In this document: one piece after another, positions 1 to 8,902 of the stretch
Numbering within the stretch: position 1 is the stretch's first letter
Layout of the letters: each line of letters starts with the position of its first letter
Assembly (NCBI GenBank): GCA_947258385.1
Contig: CAMYII010000070.1
Coordinates: 1 to 51,952 of the forward strand
Origin: Acidiferrobacterales bacterium
GTDB taxonomy: Bacteria; Pseudomonadota; Gammaproteobacteria; Acidiferrobacterales; SZUA-150
Direction of reading: 5' to 3'
DNA: 51,952 nucleotides
Made by a program: the position numbers and the translations under genes
Notes under the pieces: model-generated
What the model was told of the DNA's origin: nothing
Seen by the model: only the letters and a program-made list of their open reading frames with translations
The model's database searches: none

Positions 1-104
1 CAAGGGCATTCGCTACGCAGCACATCGCCCACCATTCCTTCCCCTTCTCTGCCTATACAGGCACATTGGCACCTGCCGTGTTCGACAGCCTGCTGTCTTC
101 CCCC
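1..104. repeat. Intergenic repeat, copy 1 (cut by window edge)
   Basis: Two blocks recur upstream of recQ: bases 1-33 are identical to 2544-2576, and 44-104 match 2437-2493 closely. The block order is swapped between the copies, as expected if both sites are arrays of one longer unit read in different registers. No plausible coding potential was seen. The copy lies just past the 3' end of recQ, so recQ is bracketed by the same repeat on both sides. Confidence 0.75.
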
Positions 105-199
105 TATAGCCCCCTTCCCGTGCGCATTGCGGATAGTAACCCCTACACTTAACGGTGGTCCGACCCGGTTATGTCAGGCCATAGGGTCACTGACGTGCG

Positions 200-2317
200 C
201 TACAGGCCTGCCAGTACACAGCGTAGAATGCCATAGCTGTACTTCTCTTCCAGGGTCTCAAAGGCCGGTTTCAGGCTACCTTTCTTTTTTGCATCCAGCA
301 TCTCAAGCGTGTTGATGATCTCGGCGTACTGGGTATCGTCCAAAGGCAAAAGCGCACGCGGGTCCAGCAGGCCGGCTTCCGCCGCCTCGGCGAAGTGCGT
401 ATAAATAGTGGCGGGCTTCAGGTCACGCTGACTGGCGATGGTCTCTACGTCTTTGCCCTGTTGGTACAGCAACAGGGTTTCGTTGATGGTGTCGCTGAGA
501 TCGTTATCGAGCAAAGCCGGCAGCGGATGTTTTGCAATCTCGTCCATAAATAGCGAGCCATAGCGTTCAAGTTTCTGTTCGCCGACGCCGGAGATGCAGC
601 GCATTTGTTCGACGCTGGTGGGGTGGTTGCGCGCCATTTCCTGCAAAGTCTTGTCGTGGAAGATGACATAGGGCGGTACGCCCTGTTTCCTGGCCAGCCG
701 GAGACGCAGGGCGCGCAAGGCATCGAACAGCGACTCATCGCAGGCACGTATGGCCCGTACCTTTTGGGCGGGCTTGTCTTTGCTCTTTTCGGACTTGGCC
801 GGTATGCGCAGATCAAGTTGTGCTTCGCCGCGCAACAGCGGGCGACATTTGTCGGCGAGTTTGAGTGCGCCGTAGCCATCAACATCCACGTCAAGGTAAC
901 CCTGGGCAATAAGCTGGCGGAAGATGCTGCGCCACTCCACGCTACTGTGTTCTGCGCCAACACCATACGTGCTGAGTTGGTCGTGTCGATTATGCCGGAT
1001 GCGTTCATCGTCCTTGCCGGTCAGCACGTCGACGATATAGTTGACACCGAAACGTTGGCCGGTGCGGTAGACGCAAGAGAGGGCCTTCTGCGCTGCCACC
1101 GTACCGTCCCAGGTCTGCGGGGGACGGGTACAGTTATCGCAGTTGCCACAGGGCCTGCCCAAGCTCTCGCCAAAGTAGGCAAGCAGCGCCTGACGGCGGC
1201 AGCCAATCATTTCGCACAGGCCGAGCATGGATTCCAGTTTGTTGTGGGCGACCTGTTTAAATTGTTCAGCGGCATCGGTTTGTTGCGCAAACTGGCGCAG
1301 GGTAATGACATCCTGCAGACTATAGGCCATCCAGGCGCTGGCGGACTCGCCATCCCGTCCGGCGCGTCCGGTCTCCTGGTAGTAGGCCTCGATGCTCTTG
1401 GGCAGACTGAGGTGGGCCACGAAGCGCACGTTGGGTTTGTCGATACCCATCCCGAAGGCGATGGTGGCGACGATGATCAGTTCCTCCTCGCGCAAAAACC
1501 GCTGCTGGTGCAGGCGGCGGGTTTCATCCGACAGTCCGGCATGGTAGGGCAGCGCTGACCGCCCCTTTACCTGCAACCATTGGGCGATATTTTCCACTTT
1601 TTTGCGTGACAGGCAGTAGACGATACCGGCGTCCTGCGGATGGTTTTGCTCGATAAACCGCCACAACTGCTCGCGGGCATTTTGCCCGTCGTTGATTGCA
1701 TAGTGAATATTGGGGCGATCAAAGCTGTTGATGAAGACCGCGGCTTCATGCAGCTTGAGTTGTTCGATAATTTCGCCGCGCGTGCGTGCGTCAGCAGTGG
1801 CCGTCAATGCGATCCGCGGGATAGCGGGATAACGCTCATGCAACATATAAAGCTGCTGATATTCCTTGCGGAAGTCGTGCCCCCACTGGGACACACAATG
1901 CGCCTCGTCGATGGCGAACAGGGCAATCTGTGCTCGATCCAGCAAGTCCAGCATGCGTTCGGTCAACAGCCGCTCCGGGGCCAGGTACAGAATATCCAGC
2001 TCACCCGCGAGCAGCGCGGTTTCGGTTTGTTGCTGGCTGGCGGGATCCTGAGTGGAGTTGAGAAAGGCGGCGCGAATGCCCAACTGCCTGAGGGCATCCA
2101 CCTGGTCCTGCATTAACGCAATCAACGGCGAAACAACAATGCCGGTACCGTCACGCAATAGCGCCGGAATCTGGTAACAGAGGGACTTGCCCCCACCGGT
2201 CGGCATCAACGTCAGCACATCGCGGCCCGCCAGCAGGGCCTCGATAACATCGGCCTGATGATTGCGGAACTCGTTGTAGCCGAATGTATCTTTTAGAATA
2301 TGGTGAGCGTGTTCCAT
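200..2317 (-). CDS. recQ: ATP-dependent DNA helicase RecQ
   Basis: Superfamily 2 3'-5' DNA helicase acting in recombination and replication-fork repair. The 705-residue product has Walker A (TGGGKS, about 40-45), the DEAH box (137-140) followed by the RecQ-type CVSQWGHDF loop, the second RecA domain with [10 protein letters not shown], a four-cysteine zinc subdomain (CGNCDNC visible), a winged helix and an HRDC domain near 520-600. Length is slightly above the E. coli protein (about 610), because of a longer C-terminal tail. The start is ATG at 2317. A short inverted repeat GGTTGG-N6-CCAACC lies upstream at 2396-2413; no LexA-like box was seen. It is a stand-alone gene facing away from yjgN and flanked on both sides by the same intergenic repeat. 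Confidence 0.97.
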   Translation of the reverse strand: MEHAHHILKDTFGYNEFRNHQADVIEALLAGRDVLTLMPTGGGKSLCYQIPALLRDGTGIVVSPLIALMQDQVDALRQLGIRAAFLNSTQDPASQQQTETALLAGELDILYLAPERLLTERMLDLLDRAQIALFAIDEAHCVSQWGHDFRKEYQQLYMLHERYPAIPRIALTATADARTRGEIIEQLKLHEAAVFINSFDRPNIHYAINDGQNAREQLWRFIEQNHPQDAGIVYCLSRKKVENIAQWLQVKGRSALPYHAGLSDETRRLHQQRFLREEELIIVATIAFGMGIDKPNVRFVAHLSLPKSIEAYYQETGRAGRDGESASAWMAYSLQDVITLRQFAQQTDAAEQFKQVAHNKLESMLGLCEMIGCRRQALLAYFGESLGRPCGNCDNCTRPPQTWDGTVAAQKALSCVYRTGQRFGVNYIVDVLTGKDDERIRHNRHDQLSTYGVGAEHSSVEWRSIFRQLIAQGYLDVDVDGYGALKLADKCRPLLRGEAQLDLRIPAKSEKSKDKPAQKVRAIRACDESLFDALRALRLRLARKQGVPPYVIFHDKTLQEMARNHPTSVEQMRCISGVGEQKLERYGSLFMDEIAKHPLPALLDNDLSDTINETLLLYQQGKDVETIASQRDLKPATIYTHFAEAAEAGLLDPRALLPLDDTQYAEIINTLEMLDAKKKGSLKPAFETLEEKYSYGILRCVLAGL

Positions 2318-2436
2318 ATTGTATTTAGCTTTTGCCGACCATCCCTGACTTTCTTAAAAAGCTATTTTACCACCGGTATACGACTAACTATACTGGGTTG
2401 GACCATGCCAACCTATTAAATATTAACGATCCCCTG

Positions 2437-2576
2437 CTCTGCTATACGGGCGCATTGGCACCTGCCGTGTTCGACAGCCTGCTGTCTTCCCCCCCAAGGG
2501 GATTTCTTCCGGTGCAACGTCGTTGCACCGCCAGGGCGCACCCCAAGGGCATTCGCTACGCAGCACATCGCCCACC
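2437..2576. repeat. Intergenic repeat, copy 2, with internal palindrome
   Basis: Contains the two blocks shared with 1-104 (2437-2493 and 2544-2576), separated by a different spacer that carries a perfect inverted repeat, GGTGCAAC-GTC-GTTGCACC, at about 2511-2529. The rest of the 2318-2684 gap holds the recQ upstream region and a short stretch before yjgN in which I see nothing else. Confidence 0.75.
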
Positions 2577-2684
2577 CGCCCCTGCCGTGCCGTATAGTAG
2601 GACCCGGAACCGGCAATATCGACTATTATTGATGTATGGATTTTTCGGCGGCGGTCCACTGTGACCATTTTCGGGGGGGTATCG

Positions 2685-3689
2685 ATGGTGCCTGAACAGA
2701 GCCAGGGGGGTGCGACGCGCCCCATGCAATTCGAGTTTACCGGCCGTGGCGGGGAGTATTTCAAGATCTGGCTTGTCAATATTTTCCTGACCATTCTGAC
2801 TCTGGGCATTTATTCGGCGTGGGCCAAGGTACGCAAGAACCGGTATTTCTACGGCAACACCCGCCTGGGAGACTCCTCGTTTGACTATCTCGCCAATCCG
2901 GTCACGATACTCAAAGGCCGTTTGATCGCTTTTCTGATTTTCGCTATCTATGTTGCCGTGTCCGCCCTGGTGCCGGCCGCCGAGCTCCTCTTTGGGCTGG
3001 TCTTTCTCGGGGTCCTGCCATGGCTGGTGGTCAAATCCCTCGCCTTCAGGGCCCGCAACACGGCGTTCAGGAATATCCGCTTCGACTTCAGGGGCGATTA
3101 TGGCGCGGCGGCGAGGGTCTATATCCTGCTGCCCATACTGCTGCCTTTCACGCTGGGCCTCATATACCCTGCGCTTGTGCACGGCCAGAAAGACCTGGTC
3201 GTCTCAAACAGCGCCTATGGTACAACCGGGTTTCGCTTCGAGGCGGGCGCCGGCAACTTTTACCGGATATTCGGCATGTTGTTTCTCATTGGCACGGCCG
3301 CCATCGTGCTTCTGGTGATGCTGTTCCCGGTATCCAAGGAAGCGGGCATGATTACGGCGCTGCCGCTTTATCTGTTTTTCTTCGCCTTCATGACATGCCA
3401 CGTATCAAACCTGGTTTACAACAAGAGCTTCCTTGAACAACATTCACTTCAAAGCGATCTGAAAGTCTACGATGTGTTCATGCTGTACTTGACCAATACG
3501 ATCGCCATCGTTCTGACGCTGGGGCTGTTTATCCCCTGGGCCAATGTCCGCCTGGCCCGCTACCGGGCCGAGCGGCTGCAATTCATCCCGGCCGGCGATA
3601 TCGACGGCTTCGTCGCCCGGGAGCTGGAAAATGTCAGCGGCGCAGGCGAAGAAATGGGCGAAATGTTTGACGTAGACGTCGGCTTATGA
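2685..3689 (+). CDS. yjgN: YjgN family (DUF898) inner-membrane protein
   Basis: Polytopic inner-membrane protein of unknown biochemical function. It shows the family pattern: an N-terminal FEFTGRGGEYFKIWLVN motif, a first membrane segment ending in LGIYSAWAKVRKNRYF, a long central loop, and a near-repeat in the second half (TLGLFIPWANVRLARYRAERL). Several strongly hydrophobic segments are visible. I chose ATG 2685 because a G-rich Shine-Dalgarno tract precedes it; a GTG at 2661 would add eight residues. The stop codon overlaps the next gene's ATG (ATGA at 3686-3689), so it is translationally coupled to an M48-type peptidase, a pairing common for this family. Confidence 0.9.
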   Translation: MVPEQSQGGATRPMQFEFTGRGGEYFKIWLVNIFLTILTLGIYSAWAKVRKNRYFYGNTRLGDSSFDYLANPVTILKGRLIAFLIFAIYVAVSALVPAAELLFGLVFLGVLPWLVVKSLAFRARNTAFRNIRFDFRGDYGAAARVYILLPILLPFTLGLIYPALVHGQKDLVVSNSAYGTTGFRFEAGAGNFYRIFGMLFLIGTAAIVLLVMLFPVSKEAGMITALPLYLFFFAFMTCHVSNLVYNKSFLEQHSLQSDLKVYDVFMLYLTNTIAIVLTLGLFIPWANVRLARYRAERLQFIPAGDIDGFVARELENVSGAGEEMGEMFDVDVGL

Positions 3690-4600
3690 TCTCGATCAAA
3701 GGCGATTACTACGACGGGAAGACATCAAGGAAGATATCGACTTCACTGGAGATCTATGACAACGGCGAAGTCAAGCTTTCGCATCAGGGCAACCGCGACG
3801 TTGTAGCGCTGTCAACACTCCGCGTCAGTTCCCGCGTCGGTAATACACCGCGCTCTATTCGTCTTCCGGACGGCGGCAAATTCGAGACCGACGACAATGA
3901 TACGGTCGATAAGGCGCTGGCAAGATTTCGCAAACAGTCCTGGGAACGCATCCTGCATCTGCTCGAAAGCCGCAAAGCCTACGTTTTTACGGCGCTCATC
4001 GCGGTTATCGTATTCTCCTGGGCGATGCTCCAGCATGGAATTCCAGCCCTGGCAAAGACTGCGGCCTTTGCGCTGCCCACCGAGACAAACAATGCGATCA
4101 GTCAGGGCTCCCTGGAGATCCTGGACCAGGGCTTTTTCTCGCCGTCGGAGATCGAGCAGGACACGAAGGAGCGTATCAACCGCTACTTCATCGAGATAGC
4201 GGCCAAGCAGTCGCAGGGTTTTGATTACCGCCTGCTTGAGATCGGCCATATTGCGCACCGCCACGGACTGCGTCGTGTCATCCAGGACTCTGTTTTCGCG
4301 ATGTTTGTGGTATTGATCACGGGCGATATCTCCTCGACCTCATCATTGATCGTCGCGCTGCCGACCGTGCTGGTCGAAGCACAGTACTCGCGGGGATTTG
4401 AACGCGAGGCGGATAGCTTCTCGCTGGCGTATTTACAAAGCAATGACATCGATCCGGTCCATTTCGCGAACTTGATGCTACGCCTGCAAGCGGCTCATAA
4501 GGACGATGATGGAGTGTTCGGCTATCTGTCGAGCCATCCACCCACCGCGGAGCGAATCGAGATGTTTGAGGATTTGGAAAAGCAGGTGAAGACAAAATAG
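3686..4600 (+). CDS. M48-family peptidase homologue, probably inactive (internal deletion)
   Basis: Membrane-anchored homologue of M48 zinc peptidases encoded next to yjgN. Seen: an N-terminal soluble region, one membrane segment (about 97-115), then a C-terminal peptidase-like domain. The family usually has about 45-50 residues between the FxYRL region and HEIGHxxHRHGLRR, including an ALPxGxIVVTDEL segment. Here that segment is missing and FDYRL runs directly into LEIGHIAHRHGLRR. The first zinc-binding histidine of HEXXH is therefore leucine, whereas the catalytic Glu, the second His and the distal EREAD glutamate (third ligand) remain. The frame is open throughout, so this is a clean in-frame deletion. 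Start and coupling: ATG overlaps the yjgN stop. Catalysis is very unlikely; a scaffold role or early pseudogenisation are both possible. Confidence 0.82.
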   Translation: MISIKGDYYDGKTSRKISTSLEIYDNGEVKLSHQGNRDVVALSTLRVSSRVGNTPRSIRLPDGGKFETDDNDTVDKALARFRKQSWERILHLLESRKAYVFTALIAVIVFSWAMLQHGIPALAKTAAFALPTETNNAISQGSLEILDQGFFSPSEIEQDTKERINRYFIEIAAKQSQGFDYRLLEIGHIAHRHGLRRVIQDSVFAMFVVLITGDISSTSSLIVALPTVLVEAQYSRGFEREADSFSLAYLQSNDIDPVHFANLMLRLQAAHKDDDGVFGYLSSHPPTAERIEMFEDLEKQVKTK

Positions 4601-5073
4601 TCGCAAAAAGAACTTTTTATATCTCATCGCGGTCAGCCTTTAAGATGCAAGCTGCGCCCTTGCCTGGTACGTTGTCGCCCACAAGCGCTTTCGGAGGGCC
4701 TGACTGTTCCACACCCTCGTTCGGCAGCACCAACAACCACTTCCGGCTCCCCTCTTCCAGTTCACTCCGCCTGGGCCTCTGGCGATGACCCAATGAACAA
4801 CAATGACATGGAAAAAGGACTATGAAAGAATACCACCGTGGCAGAAGCACGTTCAGCGCTGCTCGGCCAGCGATATCAGGAAACGCGCAACAGTCTACGC
4901 TTTCAATGGTATCGTGAGACGCGCGCCGGGATCCGTTTTATTGTCAGGTGCCGGCCAATCGGTCTGCTTTTTCTATTGTCGATGAAACGAAGCACGCGTA
5001 AAAAACCGGGGGGCACGACTAGAACCCTATATCCAAGGTTTTACTTTTACGTCATCTTACAAGGAGCGGAAGT
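4601..5073. other. Intergenic region between M48 homologue and lpxA
   Basis: A 473-base stretch with no recognisable gene, RNA or repeat. It contains one short open frame (4838-5077, listed separately). The Shine-Dalgarno AAGGAGCGGA of lpxA sits at 5061-5070. Confidence 0.6.
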
Positions 5074-5077
5074 GTGA
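4838..5077 (+). CDS. Possible small ORF coupled to lpxA
   Basis: A 79-codon open frame starting with GTG and rich in Arg, with no recognised domain and no clear signal peptide. The only argument for it is its end: codon 79 is GTG followed by TGA at 5075-5077, overlapping the lpxA GTG start (5074) by four bases, the geometry of translational coupling. The overlap could be chance and codon use is unremarkable. Most likely spurious. Confidence 0.2.
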   Translation: MAEARSALLGQRYQETRNSLRFQWYRETRAGIRFIVRCRPIGLLFLLSMKRSTRKKPGGTTRTLYPRFYFYVILQGAEV

Positions 5078-5856
5078 GCAACAATCTCCATCCATCTGCT
5101 ATTATCTCACCCAAGGCGCAACTGGGTGACGGCAATCATGTCGGACCCTTTGTCGTGATCGAAGATGACGTCGTGATCGGCGATGGCAATACGTTTATGA
5201 CGGGCGCGGTGATCAAGGACGGCAGCCGCATCGGTGATAATAATTTGTTGCATGAATATGCCGTGATCGCGGGCACGCCCCAGGACCTCGGTTACCAAGA
5301 CATGGTTTCCTATGCGCAGATAGGCAGCGGCAATGTCTTACGCGAGCACATTACCATTCACCGCGCGAGCAAGGAGCATGAAACCACCGTCGCGGGAAAC
5401 AACAACTATTTAATGGCAGCCGCGCACATCGCCCATGACTGCCGATGCGGCAACAACGTTATTATGGCGAATGGCGCCGCCCTGGCCGGTCACGTAAGCG
5501 TCGAGGACAGGGCTTTCATCTCCGGCGGGGTCATGGTCCACCAGTTCACCAGCGTCGGCACCCTGGCGATGATCGGCGGTAATTCCAAAATCACTCAGGA
5601 TGTGCTGCCCTATACGATTACGGACGGGGTGCCCGGGCGCGTGCGCGGTCTGAACCTCGTTGGCCTGAAACGAGCCGGCTTGAAGCACGATGACATCAGG
5701 GCGTTGAAATCGGCCTATCAACAGCTTCTGCGTTCCGACGAGCCATTACAGGACATCATTATCAAGCTGCGGGAGATGGGCTCACCGTATGCGACGCATC
5801 TGGCGGATTTCGTCTCGGCCTCCAAACGGGGTTTTCACCGGGAAGTCACAGATTAG
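5074..5856 (+). CDS. lpxA: LpxA-type UDP-GlcNAc O-acyltransferase (orphan copy)
   Basis: Left-handed parallel beta-helix acyltransferase of the LpxA family, which moves a 3-hydroxyacyl chain from acyl carrier protein to UDP-GlcNAc in the first step of lipid A synthesis. The 260 residues contain hexapeptide repeats (LGDGNH, IGDGNT and so on), TIHRAS, the catalytic-region motif HIAHDCRCGNN with the conserved histidine, and the C-terminal helical part starting near GLNLVGLKRAG. GTG start with a strong AAGGAGCGGA ribosome site. It stands alone, not in the usual lpxD-fabZ-lpxA-lpxB operon, and differs from typical LpxA at several positions (VHQFTSVG for VHQFCRIG). It may be a second, specialised paralogue; the window cannot show whether a canonical copy exists elsewhere. 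Confidence 0.85.
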   Translation: MSNNLHPSAIISPKAQLGDGNHVGPFVVIEDDVVIGDGNTFMTGAVIKDGSRIGDNNLLHEYAVIAGTPQDLGYQDMVSYAQIGSGNVLREHITIHRASKEHETTVAGNNNYLMAAAHIAHDCRCGNNVIMANGAALAGHVSVEDRAFISGGVMVHQFTSVGTLAMIGGNSKITQDVLPYTITDGVPGRVRGLNLVGLKRAGLKHDDIRALKSAYQQLLRSDEPLQDIIIKLREMGSPYATHLADFVSASKRGFHREVTD

Positions 5857-6032
5857 CCAAGTGCCTGTTCCCGAAATCTTTGTTCACGTATCCTTCGCTG
5901 CTCTGTCCGGCGATGGTCCGCCGCTGTCTTTCAGCGCCGATACGGCGCTTGGGCACCGAGGCGATTCGCCGCCATCGTCCGCGGGTCGGGGGCACCGCGT
6001 CCCAACTCATTTGAACTTTCAAGGGTTAGAAA

Positions 6033-6497
6033 ATGAGCGCCAAAGACATCGATAAAGATTACGAAATCTATAAACAGCTGATCACCTTATGGGCCGCCGA
6101 GAACCCCATCAAGACCAACAAGCTGCAGGTCCTGCTAGTGGTCAACGGCCTGCTGCTTTCGGCTGTGAGCCTGAGCGGCGGTTTTGTCGCCAGGAACTGG
6201 CCGATCTACCTCGGCGGCGCGGTCCTGTCCCTGGTGTGGGTGCTCTCGATCGGCCGGACCTCGCTATTCCAGAAGATCTGGCAGATGAAAATCCGCAAGC
6301 TCGCCACCAACTATCCCAATGACAACCGCTTCCACGTGCTCGATTACAAAAAGACGGAACTCACGGAGATGAAAAGATCCGACATGTTTCTGCGGGTCGT
6401 GGGCGCGGTGTCGTCGAAATACTATCTGATCGGTGCGCCGTTCGTTTTCTGCGTCGCGTGGTTGGCACTGCTTATCTTTTTCGGACTGTTTGGTTAG
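6033..6497 (+). CDS. Small membrane protein, RipA-like
   Basis: 154 residues with an amphipathic N-terminus (DKDYEIYKQLITLWAAEN), two closely spaced membrane segments (about 32-70), a cytoplasmic basic stretch with YPNDNRFHVLDYKKTEL, and a last membrane segment at the C-terminus. The layout resembles the RipA-type octameric membrane protein family, but this is a judgement from pattern, not a firm assignment, and no function is claimed. ATG 6033 is preceded by AAGGG. The 176 bases between lpxA and this gene show no terminator. It converges on sus. Confidence 0.7.
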   Translation: MSAKDIDKDYEIYKQLITLWAAENPIKTNKLQVLLVVNGLLLSAVSLSGGFVARNWPIYLGGAVLSLVWVLSIGRTSLFQKIWQMKIRKLATNYPNDNRFHVLDYKKTELTEMKRSDMFLRVVGAVSSKYYLIGAPFVFCVAWLALLIFFGLFG

Positions 6498-6517
6498 CTT
6501 GCGGCCGGTTCCCGGCC

Positions 6518-8902
6518 TCACTCCGATACATTGTCGGCCAGCGGGCGGTATTGCAGACCGTAGAACATCTCCAGATAGCGCCGGGTCTCGTCACGTTCCA
6601 GATTGGTGACGTATTTCCAGAACCCGTAGATCCGTGAGAGCGTCATCATGCGCTCGGCATAAAGCTCCCAGGTGTAGCGCGCCTTGACCCGCGCCAACGC
6701 GCCGCTGGAGATCTGCATCCAGTGCTCGGGCTGCTCGCGGCAGCGTGCAAAGAACTCCGTCATCGCCGTGGCTGCGTCCTCACCGTGGTTGGGGTCGATA
6801 TGAAAGCCCGACACACCGGGCTCGATGATTTCCAATGGACCGCCGTAACGGGTGGCGAAGGTCGGCAGCCCTGAGCTCATCGCCTCGATCACGGTCAGCC
6901 CAAAGGCCTCGAACACCGCCGGTTGCACGAAAACGCCGCGACTGTCGGCGACAATGCGGTAGAGCTCGCCTGCCAGGGTCTTTTCGAGCTGCAGGCCCAA
7001 CCAACGGACCTGGCCGTCCAGTCCGTACTCATCCAGCAGCGCATGCATGCGTCCGATCTGCTCCTGCTCCTCGTGATCGTCGGATTTGGCGGCATCGACG
7101 TAGCCCGCGACCACGAGTAGATTGGCCTCGTCGCGTAACGGCTGGCTCTTACCGTACCACTCGACCAGGCCGGTGATGTTCTTGATCCGGTCCAGGCGCG
7201 CCATGGTAAAAATAAGCGGCTTCGTCTGATCGGCCAACACCCCGTGGGCGTCTTCGCGCGGTCCGCCGAACACGAGCTCCCCGATCTCCGGACGCAATCC
7301 GGTGAGCCGGCGGCCCTCATCGCTGTAAGGGAAGTAGACATCGGCGTCGGCACCCGGAGAAACGATATTGAACTTGGGATCAAAGGAGTCGATGCCGTTC
7401 ACCACGCGATACAGGCCCGGCATCGTAAAGGCACTGTAGCTTTCATACTGTCCGGCGGCATCCGGCGTGCCAGCAATCTCTTGATAGGTGCTGGTGATGA
7501 TAAAATCGGCCGCGTTCATGGCGATTACATCCGCGGTGAACTGGGCGGAAAAATGGTAGTGCGCGTCGTTATCCTGCCAGTACAGATCCGAGAACAGGTA
7601 CTTGGCCTTCTCCAGGGCATGGGCGATATTGCATTGCGTGACCTGCAGGCGCTGCGACAGCAAGGTGGCCACCAGATTCCCGTCGGAATAGTTGCCCACG
7701 ATCAGATCCGGCCGGCCACCGAGCTGCGCCATGATCTCCGTGGCGGCATCCACGGTAAAACGCTCCAGATAGGGCCAGACCTCAAACCGAGAAATCCAGT
7801 GCGGGACCACCTCGCCGCTTTCGCTGCGAAACGGCACGCGCAGGATTTTGGCATGACGCGTGCCAATGATGTCCTCCAGGGGCTGATCACAGGTGGTGCC
7901 GCGCGCCTCGGGGATCAGGCGGGTGATCACCAGAATGCGTGGCTCCAGGTCCAGGCCTTGCTCGGCGATGCGCTTGCGCATCTCCTTCTCGAGCGCGCGC
8001 ACCTGGTCTAGGATATAGACCACCTGCCCGCCGGTATCGGGCAGCCCCAGCACCTTGTCCTGGCCGAAGAACCCGTGCGGCGAGAGGATCGCCAGGCTGA
8101 AGATCATGGGGATGCGGCCCAGGAAACGCTCCAGGCTCGTCGGTTCGGGTGCTTCGAGTATGTCAGACAACAGCAGCACGGTATCGCGCATGCGCGCCAC
8201 ATCGCGCCCCCAACCGATTTCAAAGCCCAGGCCTTGCAGGGTATGGCCGACCTGTTCCCAACCGGCATCCTCAGGCACCCCGGCAAGGTAGTCCTCGGCG
8301 CGACGCAGCGCCCGGCGCAGCTCCGCGACCTCAGCGATGCGGTCGTTGAGCATCAACTGGCGGCCCTGGCATTGATGCACACGCAGGAAATCCAGCAGAC
8401 GCTTGTCGCCCTTGCCGATGTCCTGGAACAACTGACTGGAAAGACGGCGGTTGAGGAACTCGACCCCGCGGCCGATGGAACGGGATTCCTGCAATCTGGG
8501 GAATTCACGGTTGAATGGTCCAAGATCGACCTCGAGGGTCCAGGGCTGCTCGTCACCGCCTTTGACCAGGCGCTCCTTGAAATGCAGGTATTCGGAGACC
8601 GAGATCGCTTCACTCTCCATCATTTCGACGTGGAAACGCACGTACTGCCAGCGCGCCAGCCGCGGCCGCACCGCCACATAGATCCAAGGCGCCTCCAGGG
8701 CGGCTTCCTGTGCCAGACCGATGACGCGCGCCAGGGCGGTGTCGTTCAGCGCGGCGCCCTCCTGTGTGCGGCAAAAGCTCTGGTATTCATCCCACAGGTC
8801 GGATCGCAGCAGGAACGGACGGTGCAGGCTGAGATAATGGCGCAGTAAGAGATACACGCCCTCGCGGTTTTGCTGCAGAATCTCATCCAGCGTCTCGATC
8901 AT
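6518..8902 (-). CDS. sus: Sucrose synthase
   Basis: Reversible UDP/ADP-dependent sucrose cleavage: sucrose + NDP = NDP-glucose + fructose, feeding nucleotide sugars into glycogen and polysaccharides. The 794 residues have the sucrose-synthase N-terminal regulatory region (about 1-260) followed by two GT-B Rossmann domains; [20 protein letters not shown] marks the acceptor-side domain, [18 protein letters not shown] carries the donor-phosphate Arg/Lys pair, and [11 protein letters not shown] is the GT4 E-x7-E motif. Length fits bacterial and plant enzymes (about 790-810). The start overlaps the stop of sps (ATGA at 8899-8902), so the two are co-translated. Third gene of the sucrose operon. Confidence 0.96.
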   Translation of the reverse strand: MIETLDEILQQNREGVYLLLRHYLSLHRPFLLRSDLWDEYQSFCRTQEGAALNDTALARVIGLAQEAALEAPWIYVAVRPRLARWQYVRFHVEMMESEAISVSEYLHFKERLVKGGDEQPWTLEVDLGPFNREFPRLQESRSIGRGVEFLNRRLSSQLFQDIGKGDKRLLDFLRVHQCQGRQLMLNDRIAEVAELRRALRRAEDYLAGVPEDAGWEQVGHTLQGLGFEIGWGRDVARMRDTVLLLSDILEAPEPTSLERFLGRIPMIFSLAILSPHGFFGQDKVLGLPDTGGQVVYILDQVRALEKEMRKRIAEQGLDLEPRILVITRLIPEARGTTCDQPLEDIIGTRHAKILRVPFRSESGEVVPHWISRFEVWPYLERFTVDAATEIMAQLGGRPDLIVGNYSDGNLVATLLSQRLQVTQCNIAHALEKAKYLFSDLYWQDNDAHYHFSAQFTADVIAMNAADFIITSTYQEIAGTPDAAGQYESYSAFTMPGLYRVVNGIDSFDPKFNIVSPGADADVYFPYSDEGRRLTGLRPEIGELVFGGPREDAHGVLADQTKPLIFTMARLDRIKNITGLVEWYGKSQPLRDEANLLVVAGYVDAAKSDDHEEQEQIGRMHALLDEYGLDGQVRWLGLQLEKTLAGELYRIVADSRGVFVQPAVFEAFGLTVIEAMSSGLPTFATRYGGPLEIIEPGVSGFHIDPNHGEDAATAMTEFFARCREQPEHWMQISSGALARVKARYTWELYAERMMTLSRIYGFWKYVTNLERDETRRYLEMFYGLQYRPLADNVSE

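Noticed and set aside
2423-3182. Minus-strand ORFs over the recQ-yjgN gap and yjgN
   Set aside because: Shadows of the repeat and of the well-supported yjgN frame.
4617-4850. A 77-codon minus-strand ORF after the M48 homologue
   Set aside because: No start signal, no domain, lies in a non-coding gap and overlaps another doubtful frame.
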